Shown: piece after piece, positions 23,008 through 31,119 of the stretch
Layout: the number at the start of each line of letters is the position of its first letter
How positions within the stretch are numbered: the stretch's first letter is position 1
DNA from: Methanomassiliicoccales archaeon UBA147
GTDB lineage: Archaea > Thermoplasmatota > Thermoplasmata > SG8-5
DNA: 31,254 nt
Reading direction: 5' to 3'
Assembly: GCA_002496385.1 (NCBI GenBank)
Contig: DAJR01000020.1
Coordinates: forward strand, 1 to 31,254
Translations under genes and position numbers: made by a program
Notes under the pieces: model-generated
Databases searched by the model: none
Seen by the model: only the letters and a program-made list of their open reading frames with translations
Told to the model about the DNA's origin: nothing

Positions 23008-23208
23008 ACTACCAGCCTTTGAAAGGGCTGGCGTTTACGCCAGGCTGGAAGTTTACCATAGGGCAGTTGCATGCCTGAATATCGAAGCTGGACGGCTTCG
23101 ATTTGCTTTGATTGCATGAGTACGGCATGCAACGATATTTCACGTTTACTGCCCAACGCGTTCATCCAGGCCATCAATGGCCTGGCGTTCAGCTATGTGA
23201 GGCAGTAA
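23004..23208. repeat. Structured repeat element, copy A
   Basis: This non-coding element of about 205 bp lies between the converging ends of the small-protein gene and hel308. Hairpins in order are as follows. GTAAAC (23004-23009) and CCAGCC (23012-23017) pair with GGCTGG (23026-23031) and GTTTAC (23033-23038). GTTGCATGCC (23066-23075) pairs with GGCATGCAAC (23124-23133), enclosing ATCGAAGC-TGGACG-GCTTCGAT (23081-23102). TTACTGCC (23146-23153) pairs with GGCAGTAA (23201-23208), enclosing CCAGGCCAT-CA-ATGGCCTGG (23166-23185). Copy B at 31022 has the same plan. It is either a structured RNA or a non-autonomous hairpin-ended mobile element. Confidence 0.8.
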
Positions 23209-23237
23209 GCGGCCGACTGTTCTGTCCCGAACGATTT

Positions 23238-25373
23238 TTAGGCAAATTTCCTTGCCTGGTCCTTGAGGCTGGCTGCTATCACGGGCCCGATCCCCGGCAG
23301 TGCATCCATTTCTCTGAAATCAACCTCGATTATCTTGCCCGGCCCGGTGATTCCTGCATTGAAAAGCGTGCGCGCCCTCTTCCTGCCGATGCCTCGCATG
23401 CTTGCAAGCGGAAGCAGTTCTTCCTTGATGCCGTACCTTACCCTCAGGACAAGCGGGTTCAGCAGGCCAGTGAGCGGGCTGCCAAAAAGCCTCGCAAGTT
23501 CTCTCATCGAGTACAGCATCCATTCGGCGCTCTCCACCCGGTTCCGGATATCTCCGGGACCGACGCCGAAGAATGCGACAATCTCGTTCTCGGGAGTTTC
23601 GTCCATCCATTGCTTCAGCAGGCATGCGGTTTTGAGGGCTGAAAGGAAATCCTCGTGTTCCCCCGAGGATTCCTCGGGAACGTCCAGGAGGAATCTCCCA
23701 TGATGCTCTTCCGCCAGAGCGGGAACCCAATCACTGTCGCTCTTCCTCAGGAAAAGCTGGTAAACGTCCGGCGTGGAGCAGCACACGTGGAGCACTGCCA
23801 ATTCATCCGCCTTACATATTTCCGAGCGGTCGATGGCCTTTTTCATCATCACGGCGGAAAGCGGGTCTATGTACAGGTCTGACGTGCGTTTCCCGAACAT
23901 TGTGGCGGAAAACCCGTCGTGTCCGACTTCAATGAGCCCGGACTCCTCGAGAAATGCCAGCACATTCCCGATCATGCCCTCGATGGTCCAAACGTCCACC
24001 TGATGGGCGAAGAAGCTCTTGTCCATGAAGGCCATCAGCTCCTCGCTGTTCCTGGCATAACCGGTGGCGATGGCCGCCAGGATGTGGCTCCGCAATGCAG
24101 GCTCAGCCCCGAGCTTCGAGCGTATCGACTCCGGCTCTCCCAGAAGATATTCCTCCATCAGGCGAATTCTTGCCCCTTCGGACCTGGCAATCAGGACGGC
24201 TTCGCCGTAAGGGTCGAACTGAGGCCTCCCAGCCCGCCCACACATCTGCTGTATCTCCATGACCGGGATCGGAACGTTGCCGAGATTGGCGTCGAACCTT
24301 GTGGTGTCCCTGACGACGACCCTCCTTGCCGGCAGGTTGATGCCTGCGGCGAGGGTGGGCGTGGCCACGATGCATTTCAGCTTCCGCTCCCTGAAGCTCC
24401 TCTCGACGAGCTTGCGCTGGGCGTCGGTCAGCCCCGCATTGTGGAATGCCGCGCCCCCCCGCACGCACCTGGCGAGGCGGGCGCCCGTGGACGTAGGCTC
24501 CTCCTCGCTCATGTCCAGCCGGTCGGCCAGTGCCGCGAGCCCTAACCCCTCTTCATCCGAGACATGCTCTTTCTGAAGGGCCCGGGATATTTTTTCGGCA
24601 ACGCTCTCGCTTGACTTCCTTGTGTTCACAAATATGAGTATCTGGCCGCGGTCGGAGACAGTGTCGCAAGCCAGTGCGGAGAGCTCATCTGGGCGTTTGG
24701 CCAGGGTCTTGCTCGTTGAATCCGTGAAATGAATAACATTGTCCAGAAGGATGCCTTCCTTGAGGGCCACTGGCCGCCAGTCGCTCCTCACGTGCTTCGC
24801 CTGAAGCCAGTCCGCTATTTCGATTGAGTTCCGTATCGTGGCGGAAAGCGCGATGAACTGGATGTCGGGATTGATGTCTCTGAGCCTCACGAGGGTGAGT
24901 TCCATCGTCGGACCCCTGGACGGGTCGTTTATCAGATGTATCTCGTCTGCCACCACCACGCCGATCTCGTACATCCAATCAGAGCGGTGGCGCAGGAGCG
25001 AGTCCGCCCTCTCGGACGTGGCGACTATGATGTCCAGCTTCCTGAGCTCCGGGTCCGGGGCGTCGAAATCGCCCACTGTCTTCCCCACCTTCAGGCCAAG
25101 GCATTCGAATTCCTTCAGCTCGTCGAACTTCTCGGAGGCCAGCGCCCTGAGCGGAACGATGTAGAGCGCTTTCTTCCCTTCAAGCACCTTCCTGAGAAGA
25201 CCGATGTACGCCACAAGGGATTTCCCGCTGGCAGTGGGCGCGGCGAGAACGGTGCTTCTCCCAAGAATCACATGTTCCAGCGCATCGGACTGAGGCGGGT
25301 GGAGCTCCCGAATTCCCATTCCCTGGAGTATCCCGACAATCCTCTCGTCAAGCTCCAGTTCATCGACCCTCAT
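23238..25373 (-). CDS. hel308: Hel308-type superfamily 2 DNA helicase
   Basis: Hel308 is a 3'-5' DNA helicase that acts at stalled replication forks. The product of 711 residues carries the Q-motif region (LHPPQSDAL), Walker A APTASGKS, DEIH box, SAT motif (LSATIRN), motif IV (LIFVNTRKS), motif V (TLAAGINLPA) and motif VI (QMCGRAGRPQFD). C-terminal winged-helix and ratchet regions follow, then a helix-hairpin-helix pair (MRGIGRKRARTLF; LPGIGPVIAAS). The ATG at 25373 overlaps the stop of the surface-protein gene in ATGA, fixing the start and indicating coupled translation. Confidence 0.95.
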   Translation of the reverse strand: MRVDELELDERIVGILQGMGIRELHPPQSDALEHVILGRSTVLAAPTASGKSLVAYIGLLRKVLEGKKALYIVPLRALASEKFDELKEFECLGLKVGKTVGDFDAPDPELRKLDIIVATSERADSLLRHRSDWMYEIGVVVADEIHLINDPSRGPTMELTLVRLRDINPDIQFIALSATIRNSIEIADWLQAKHVRSDWRPVALKEGILLDNVIHFTDSTSKTLAKRPDELSALACDTVSDRGQILIFVNTRKSSESVAEKISRALQKEHVSDEEGLGLAALADRLDMSEEEPTSTGARLARCVRGGAAFHNAGLTDAQRKLVERSFRERKLKCIVATPTLAAGINLPARRVVVRDTTRFDANLGNVPIPVMEIQQMCGRAGRPQFDPYGEAVLIARSEGARIRLMEEYLLGEPESIRSKLGAEPALRSHILAAIATGYARNSEELMAFMDKSFFAHQVDVWTIEGMIGNVLAFLEESGLIEVGHDGFSATMFGKRTSDLYIDPLSAVMMKKAIDRSEICKADELAVLHVCCSTPDVYQLFLRKSDSDWVPALAEEHHGRFLLDVPEESSGEHEDFLSALKTACLLKQWMDETPENEIVAFFGVGPGDIRNRVESAEWMLYSMRELARLFGSPLTGLLNPLVLRVRYGIKEELLPLASMRGIGRKRARTLFNAGITGPGKIIEVDFREMDALPGIGPVIAASLKDQARKFA

Positions 25374-28300
25374 GGGCTCTCATCGACCTTGGGGGGACCT
25401 TCTTCCGGCTCATCGCCAGAGGTTGGTTCCCCTACCTTCGGCGCCGACCTGTTCTTCTTCACCGCAAGGTAAACAAGCACAAGCAGGAGGACAGCCAGGA
25501 CAGCACCGAGGGCATAATACAGGGAATAATCCGTCCCTACGCCCACAACCTCGATCCCGAACTGTTCCTGCTCGGCCAGAGTTGAAGCCTGGTTGCCGTA
25601 GGTATCGGTGGCATTCACATAGAAATATATCACCCCGGTCCTGCTCTGTGCCGGGATAGTGAATTCATAATAATCACCGCCTGTGCCTGTCATGGTGCGC
25701 GGGACCCATTGGTCCCCGCCCACAGCCTTGAAAAAGAGCGTTACGGAATGGACGCCCACATCGTCGGTGACATTGGCTCTGACGAGTACCTTGGTCTGGT
25801 TCTCCAGGTACTCCGGGATGACCGAGTTGATCAACGGCGCGGTCTGGTCGATAATCTGGATAGAATAGAGCGGCGTGGAATTGAAGTTCCCCGAACTGTC
25901 GATCGCAGTGATGTTGTACTGTATCTGGCCGATGGTGGCCTGTGCCGGTATCACGTACCGGAAGGTGTCCGGCGCCGTGTCGGGTTCCATGGAAAGGCGG
26001 GTGAACGCCGTTGAGCCTATCTGCCTGAAGTTCAGGAACACACCCTGCAACATTATCGTGTCGGTCACTACGCCCCAAATCTCTATCTCTTTGAAAACCG
26101 GGGCTTCCATGATTCGCAGATGGGAAATTTCCGGCTTGACGGCATCCACCACGCTCACGTTATGCAGTTGGGATTGATTGGTGTAGTTGACAGGATGCCG
26201 CGCAATGTTGTTGTATGCATCTGCCGCTTCGATGTAGAAATATACAGTTCCGAGAGACATCTGGGCAGGTATCGAAACGAAGTACATGTCATTGGTTGTC
26301 AGGGCCATCTTCTTGGAGTTCACAAGACCGGTGTCGCCCACCCCCTGGTAGAACAGCTTGACAGAATCGTTTGCCACCGAACCCCACTGGTCGGTGATTT
26401 GGGCACTGACATTGTATTCCCGCTCATAGCTGACAGTCCTGCCCCCCGGGTAGAACACTATCTGGGGCGGGTCGATGTCCGCGCTTGTGGTGAATGTGAA
26501 TGAGCATTCCGAAGCCAGCGCATTGCCGGCCAGATCCTCTGCCAAGGTCGTTATCTTGACCCTGTACCCGGATTTCTGGTATTGGAGGGGTGTACGCGGG
26601 GAGAAGGTTGCCACGTCCCCATAGGCATTCCATGAGGCTTTGTTGTTCTTGCAGTCTCCGACCAGCCATGTCGAAACCCCGTCGGTCCATGAGAATGCGG
26701 CCTCTGCCGAAATCTGGTCCATAGGTTCGGAGAAGCGGAATGTGAAAGTCGTGAAAATCGATATATCGGCGTCGCCGTTACCTGGCACCGTGGATACCAC
26801 ATGGGGCTTCCACACGTCAGCAGGTATCGTGTTTCGTTGATATATCCAATCAGATGTTTCCCAGGCAATGTAGGTCTCGTTGCGGGCATCGACGAACAGG
26901 GCGTGTTCGTCGGGTATGGCTATGCCCGGTGTCAGAATGACATGCTCCGGAAAGCTCGCCCCCCGGTCGTACGACACTGCGGCCCGCACCGAATACTGTT
27001 GCGTGGTCTGGTTCTGCTCACGCCAGCTTATCCACAGCGAGGAGCCGTCCGGGACGCCCGATATATGGGGCGCCTGGGCCGTTGCCTTCATCAGCCGGGA
27101 ATTGGAAAATCCGTCCGAGGAGTTGGCGTAGCGAATGCCCGGGGTGCTGCCGAACTGCCATGTCACATGCGCGATGCCTGCTGCGTCAACGAATATGTCC
27201 GGGGTCGCGCATTCCGCGGAGACCGTGTCAATCCCTAAATTCTTGTTGAAACCGGAACCCGTCGAATTGGCGAAGTAAATCCTTGGGCCGCCGGTCCTGG
27301 AGTCATACCATACCACAGAAACCGTTCCTGCGGAATCAACGGCTACTTTCGGCCTGAGCCTGGTCAGGGCACAGCTGTCGCTTACCATTGTCGGGGATGT
27401 GAATGTTGTTCCGCCGTCCAATGATACGGCGCAGAATACCTGGTTCTCGCCCATCCCGTACCTTGTCGATGTGCCGCCCGCGGTGAGCATCAGCAGCCCG
27501 TTGGATGACCAGTCTACAGAATACACGCTGTTGGTATGCCCCGTAAGATTCATCCTTTCAAGGCCGAACATCGGGTTCTCTTCCTCAAACCATATTTTGG
27601 AATTGGGGTCCGAAGCGCCGGAGAGAATCCCGTTGCCGGGAACGCCCCAGTCAATTGAGTTGACCCTGCCCGTGTGAGAACCGGCCATCCATGAGACGTC
27701 TGCGGTGTTGCTGATGTTCACGAGTGCTATGGACCCGTTGTCCAAACCCGCTGCGACATGGCGGTCATCGGGCGACCAAGATAGGGACATCACGTCAGTG
27801 CCCAGGTTGGCGCTTCTGAACAGCGCTCCGCTGGAAGAGTTCCATAACTTCACGGTGTTGTCTTTGGAGCTGGAAGCAAGGAATGTCCCATTGTGCGAGA
27901 ATGCCGTGTCTGTGACTGAATTGTAGGAATGCCCGCCGTTCAGCTCGTTCCTTGTCCAGCTTGATTTGTCCGAGATTTTCCACACGGTGAGGTTGAAGAA
28001 CTGGGAGGGGAGCCCGGTCGGCGTCTCGTCGCCGTACCGCCCGTTGTAAGCCGCCGCTATACGGCTGGAATCCGGGGAGAAGGATATGGCATTCACGAAA
28101 TTCCTTGTCAGGTTCCCGTTGGTGCTGTTTAACTTGGTGATGACACTGAAATCGGCAGTGTTGATTATAGCGATGTCGTGGTCGAATGACCCGGTAGCCA
28201 GCTTAGTGCCGTCCGCGGACCAGTTGACCGCCATTACCTTGTCCGTGTGGGCTGTGATGTTCCTTACCAGTGTCCCTGTGCCGGCGTTCCAGATCTTGAC

Positions 28301-28951
28301 GATGGCATCCTCGGAGCCGGAGGCGATGTATGCGCCGTCGGGGGAGAATTCCGCATCTGTCACGGCGCCCCGGTGACCGGTGATGTTTCTGACAAAGCTG
28401 CCTGCCGCATTCCACACCTTGATGATATTGTCGGAGCGGTATTCCTCCCATGCCACCGCGACCTTGTTCCCGTTGGCGGCAATCGAGGGATTGGACTGGG
28501 TGCCCAACTCATAGCGGCTGACATGCGTCTCCGTGAAAGTGAGGCCCCCATCTGCGGAACGGCCCAGCATGATGTCGCCGCCGTCGTACGCATCATCCTC
28601 CCAGACAGCATACAGCACATTGTTGCTTGTGGTTATAGCACCGGCGCGCTGTCCGCCCGCGGTGTTCTTGTTTATTCGGGTGCTGGGCGCGAACTGGGTT
28701 GTGCCGTTGTTCGAAGAATAGGAGAAATAAATATCCGAATTGTCCGAAATCCGCTCGGACCAGGATATGTAAATTTTTCCGTCGTCCGACACGCTCATGG
28801 TGAGGGATTCCTTGACATTGTTGCTTCTGTAAACTGGAACTGGCACTTCTGTGAAACTGTCCGCGCCGGTGACTGGGGAGACAGCAAACATGGTCCCGAA
28901 TGTTCCAGACAGCACGAGCGCAAACACGGCAAGGGCAGACAATGATTTCAT
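25370..28951 (-). CDS. Large surface protein: beta-propellers, Ig-like domains, C-terminal membrane anchor
   Basis: The product of 1193 residues has a signal peptide (MKSLSALAVFALVLSGTFG) and sialidase-type repeats (ISWSERISDNSDIYFSYSSN). A WD40 propeller lies at about 175-490 (ITGHRGAVTDAEFSPDGAYI; GSEDAIVKIWN). More sialidase-like repeats follow, then a Big_5-like domain (VVSTVPGNGDADISIFTTFT), three Ig-like repeats each with IPAQ, a transmembrane helix (SLYYALGAVLAVLLLVLVYL) and a short charged tail. Many N-x-S/T sequons suggest glycosylation. Binding or adhesion is likely; no catalytic residues were identified. The ATG at 28951 is preferred over a GTG 9 nt upstream, because AGGTGAG forms its SD. 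Confidence 0.9.
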   Translation of the reverse strand: MKSLSALAVFALVLSGTFGTMFAVSPVTGADSFTEVPVPVYRSNNVKESLTMSVSDDGKIYISWSERISDNSDIYFSYSSNNGTTQFAPSTRINKNTAGGQRAGAITTSNNVLYAVWEDDAYDGGDIMLGRSADGGLTFTETHVSRYELGTQSNPSIAANGNKVAVAWEEYRSDNIIKVWNAAGSFVRNITGHRGAVTDAEFSPDGAYIASGSEDAIVKIWNAGTGTLVRNITAHTDKVMAVNWSADGTKLATGSFDHDIAIINTADFSVITKLNSTNGNLTRNFVNAISFSPDSSRIAAAYNGRYGDETPTGLPSQFFNLTVWKISDKSSWTRNELNGGHSYNSVTDTAFSHNGTFLASSSKDNTVKLWNSSSGALFRSANLGTDVMSLSWSPDDRHVAAGLDNGSIALVNISNTADVSWMAGSHTGRVNSIDWGVPGNGILSGASDPNSKIWFEEENPMFGLERMNLTGHTNSVYSVDWSSNGLLMLTAGGTSTRYGMGENQVFCAVSLDGGTTFTSPTMVSDSCALTRLRPKVAVDSAGTVSVVWYDSRTGGPRIYFANSTGSGFNKNLGIDTVSAECATPDIFVDAAGIAHVTWQFGSTPGIRYANSSDGFSNSRLMKATAQAPHISGVPDGSSLWISWREQNQTTQQYSVRAAVSYDRGASFPEHVILTPGIAIPDEHALFVDARNETYIAWETSDWIYQRNTIPADVWKPHVVSTVPGNGDADISIFTTFTFRFSEPMDQISAEAAFSWTDGVSTWLVGDCKNNKASWNAYGDVATFSPRTPLQYQKSGYRVKITTLAEDLAGNALASECSFTFTTSADIDPPQIVFYPGGRTVSYEREYNVSAQITDQWGSVANDSVKLFYQGVGDTGLVNSKKMALTTNDMYFVSIPAQMSLGTVYFYIEAADAYNNIARHPVNYTNQSQLHNVSVVDAVKPEISHLRIMEAPVFKEIEIWGVVTDTIMLQGVFLNFRQIGSTAFTRLSMEPDTAPDTFRYVIPAQATIGQIQYNITAIDSSGNFNSTPLYSIQIIDQTAPLINSVIPEYLENQTKVLVRANVTDDVGVHSVTLFFKAVGGDQWVPRTMTGTGGDYYEFTIPAQSRTGVIYFYVNATDTYGNQASTLAEQEQFGIEVVGVGTDYSLYYALGAVLAVLLLVLVYLAVKKNRSAPKVGEPTSGDEPEEGPPKVDESP

Positions 28952-29021
28952 TTTGCTCACCTACAATCGTAAAGTAGAGTTACAACTATTATATCTTTTC
29001 CGTTCAGAATTCTTGAGAAGG

Positions 29022-30071
29022 TCAGCATATCCTGGGAACCGGATCGCCTGCTGGAGCCTCGATTATCCTCTTGCCGCCGACCGCAGTCTCAAGGACGACA
29101 CGCCTGACGCTGTCAGAGGCGGTGGCAATCACGGCGGCCTTCCCGCCGTATTCGGTTAGCCTGATTGCACCGAGGACCTCTTCGGTGAAATCCGATGCGA
29201 CCCCGATCAACATCTTGCCCTCGTTGCCGACCTCGAGCGGGTCGATGCCCAGGAGTTGGGACGCGGCCAGCACCTGCGGGTTGAAGGGAAGGGCGCTCTC
29301 CCTGACGACTATGCCGACCCCGGATTTGCTTGCCCACTCATTCAGGGCGTTGGCCACTCCGCCCCTGGTGGGGTCCTTGGCTGCCACCAAGCCGCCAGCT
29401 TCCAGCGCGTGTTTCATCAGGCCGTTCAGCGGGGCATTGTCGCTTTCCAGCGTCGTCTGGAAATTATATCCCTCGCGGAAACTCATCAAACTTATGCCGT
29501 GATCGCCAATAGTGCCTGTGATGATGATGTCGTCTCCGGGGCGCAGGTTGCAATCCTGAAGCCATTTCTGCTTCCTTCCTGTTGATGCCGCCAGCTTGGC
29601 ATTGTTTGACTGCAATGCATCGGACATCCGGCCAATTCCGGTCGTGGTGATCATGAGTTTGTCAATGGCGCCTTTCTCGACAACTTTCGTGTCGCCGGTG
29701 ATCACAGGCACGCCGCACCCCCTGCAAGTCTCTGAAATGCTGGCTATCACCTTTCGCAGGACATCCATTTCCAGGCCGTCCTCGATTATCATGCCGAGCG
29801 CGAGGCCGACCGGTTCCGCGCCCATGGCAGAGACATCGTTCACTGTCCCGCACACGGATAGCCGCCCGATGTCGCCCCCCGGATAGAAAAGAGGCTTGAC
29901 AGTGTGGCCGTCCGTGGTAAGCACTATGCCGTCGATGACGCCGGAATCGTCCATCTGGCCGAGGCCGATCTCCGCCCTCGGGTCCATCAGCGGCTCGATA
30001 ATTATGTCGCGGAGGAGCTTCTGCATGCCCTCGCCGCCGGCGCCCATGTTCATGTTTATTCTATCTTGCAT
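29022..30071 (-). CDS. hypE: Hydrogenase maturation factor HypE
   Basis: HypE dehydrates the carbamoyl group on its own C-terminal cysteine to the cyanide ligand of [NiFe] hydrogenase. The product of 349 residues has the PurM/ThiL-type fold, with LTTDGHTVKPLFYPGGDIGR, VNDVSAMGAEP, ITGDTKVV and DPTRGGVA. It ends in PRIC, the diagnostic acceptor cysteine. The ATG at 30071 is preferred over one at 30083, since AATTATATAC (30095-30104) lies about 28 nt upstream. No other hyp or hydrogenase gene is in the window. The family call is firm and implies that the organism makes a [NiFe] hydrogenase. Confidence 0.95.
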   Translation of the reverse strand: MQDRINMNMGAGGEGMQKLLRDIIIEPLMDPRAEIGLGQMDDSGVIDGIVLTTDGHTVKPLFYPGGDIGRLSVCGTVNDVSAMGAEPVGLALGMIIEDGLEMDVLRKVIASISETCRGCGVPVITGDTKVVEKGAIDKLMITTTGIGRMSDALQSNNAKLAASTGRKQKWLQDCNLRPGDDIIITGTIGDHGISLMSFREGYNFQTTLESDNAPLNGLMKHALEAGGLVAAKDPTRGGVANALNEWASKSGVGIVVRESALPFNPQVLAASQLLGIDPLEVGNEGKMLIGVASDFTEEVLGAIRLTEYGGKAAVIATASDSVRRVVLETAVGGKRIIEAPAGDPVPRIC

Positions 30072-30104
30072 TGGGTGTTGCATCCCCCTGCTGTGTATAT
30101 AATT

Positions 30105-30488
30105 TACGACTATGCGCAGAGGGATGGAACATGCAAGATAATCTATAAAGAGGCCCTGGGAACGTTTATATGGCCTTGTACCCAGCCCTCAGCGCCGAAT
30201 TGTGTGCAATTCGGCTTGCTCGGATTGATGTTCACAAAATGCTTCTGAGCTACAATCCTCGTACAGGCGGGGCGTGGGGCTAGATGACTTGCAATTGGTT
30301 TTGTCACACGACATCGAAGTTGGCGACTTCGATGGCACCACCCCGCCCTTCAGATTTCAGAATGCGGCATCAGGCGGGGCATGTGGGGTGGGGCTGGGGG
30401 CCGGGATGCGGTCCGCGGGTGTAATTGAGATAGGTGTAATCAGATGAAATCTGAGGACATTGTGAATTGAACAAACCACATTCAGAAG
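30105..30488. other. Structured intergenic region between hypE and the hsdR fragment
   Basis: No credible protein gene is seen. Inverted repeats are prominent. GCCGAATT-GTGTGC-AATTCGGC spans 30194-30215. GGCGGGG and GTGG near 30256-30266 face CCACCCCGCC near 30338-30347. Between them lies ATCGAAGT-TGGCG-ACTTCGAT (30313-30333), close in sequence and loop to the central hairpin of repeats A and B. CAGATTTCA (30351-30359) faces TGAAATCTG (30445-30453). This may be a diverged third relative of A and B, or an RNA gene of unknown class. Confidence 0.5.
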
Positions 30489-30490
30489 TA

Positions 30491-30499
30491 TATTTATAC
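30491..30499 (+). promoter_or_regulatory. TATA box of the hsdR-like gene
   Basis: TATTTATAC is centred about 25 nt before the ATG at 30520 and no SD lies between. This fits a leaderless archaeal transcript and supports the chosen start. Confidence 0.55.
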
Positions 30500-30519
30500 G
30501 ATATTAACAATCTACACGT

Positions 30520-31119
30520 ATGGTTGCAGTGGAGCCACACCATATCTCCCCAAGCGAATATCATACCCGGAAGAACCTCATCGACCCCGAGCTTGAGAAG
30601 ATGGACTGGCTGGATAAATATAACAAGGAAGAAGTCAATACGGTCAGATCCAATTTCAAAACTAAAGAATACGTTTTCATGAAGGATGGGCACCAGCCCG
30701 GGGATCGTTTCGCGGATTATTTACTCTTGGACCAAGATTATTCTCCGCTGGCTGTAGTCGAGGCAAAAAAATATCCGCAAGACCCGAAAAACGAAAAAGA
30801 GGTCGAGATTGCCCGAGTCCAGGCCAGAAGCTACGTGAAGGATATCGAGTCACAGACTGGAAAAAAGGTTCCGTTCTTCATGACCAACGGGGCTGTCTGG
30901 ATATACGTGGACCAGAGCGGGATCGAGAGGAAAGTCAGCGGGCCGTTCTCCCAGGATGACCTCGCCCGAAGGCAGCATCTCTTTGAAACCTACAACGACC
31001 CGAAAGAGATTCACATTGACAGTAAACTACCAGCCCCTAAAGTGGCTGGCGTTTTTGGTTTGCATCAATGCCAGTGGATTCGGGGCTGTATGTTTACCAC
31101 AGAGCTGTTGCATGCCTGA
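30520..31119 (+). pseudogene. Truncated type I restriction HsdR-like nuclease domain, cut by repeat B
   Basis: About 167 residues of genuine sequence resemble the N-terminal nuclease domain of type I restriction R subunits. A PD-(D/E)xK-like core is visible (RFADYLLLD then AVVEAKKY), followed by ARVQARSYVKDIESQTGKKV, FFMTNGAVWIYVD and a linker ending DPKEIHIDSK. Normal HsdR continues into a large DEAD-type motor of several hundred residues. Here the similarity ends at 31021-31022, where repeat B starts (GTAAAC). The frame then runs 32 meaningless codons to a TGA at 31117-31119. A short stand-alone nuclease is less likely. The rest of the gene could lie past the window end. Confidence 0.7.

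Noticed and set aside
23004..23237. tRNA-like fold in repeat A, given several stems
   Set aside because: No T-loop consensus, no CCA-like end and wrong stem lengths; the stems instead match copy B.
30105..30488. RNase P or SRP RNA in the hypE-hsdR gap
   Set aside because: None of the conserved core motifs of either RNA could be found on either strand.
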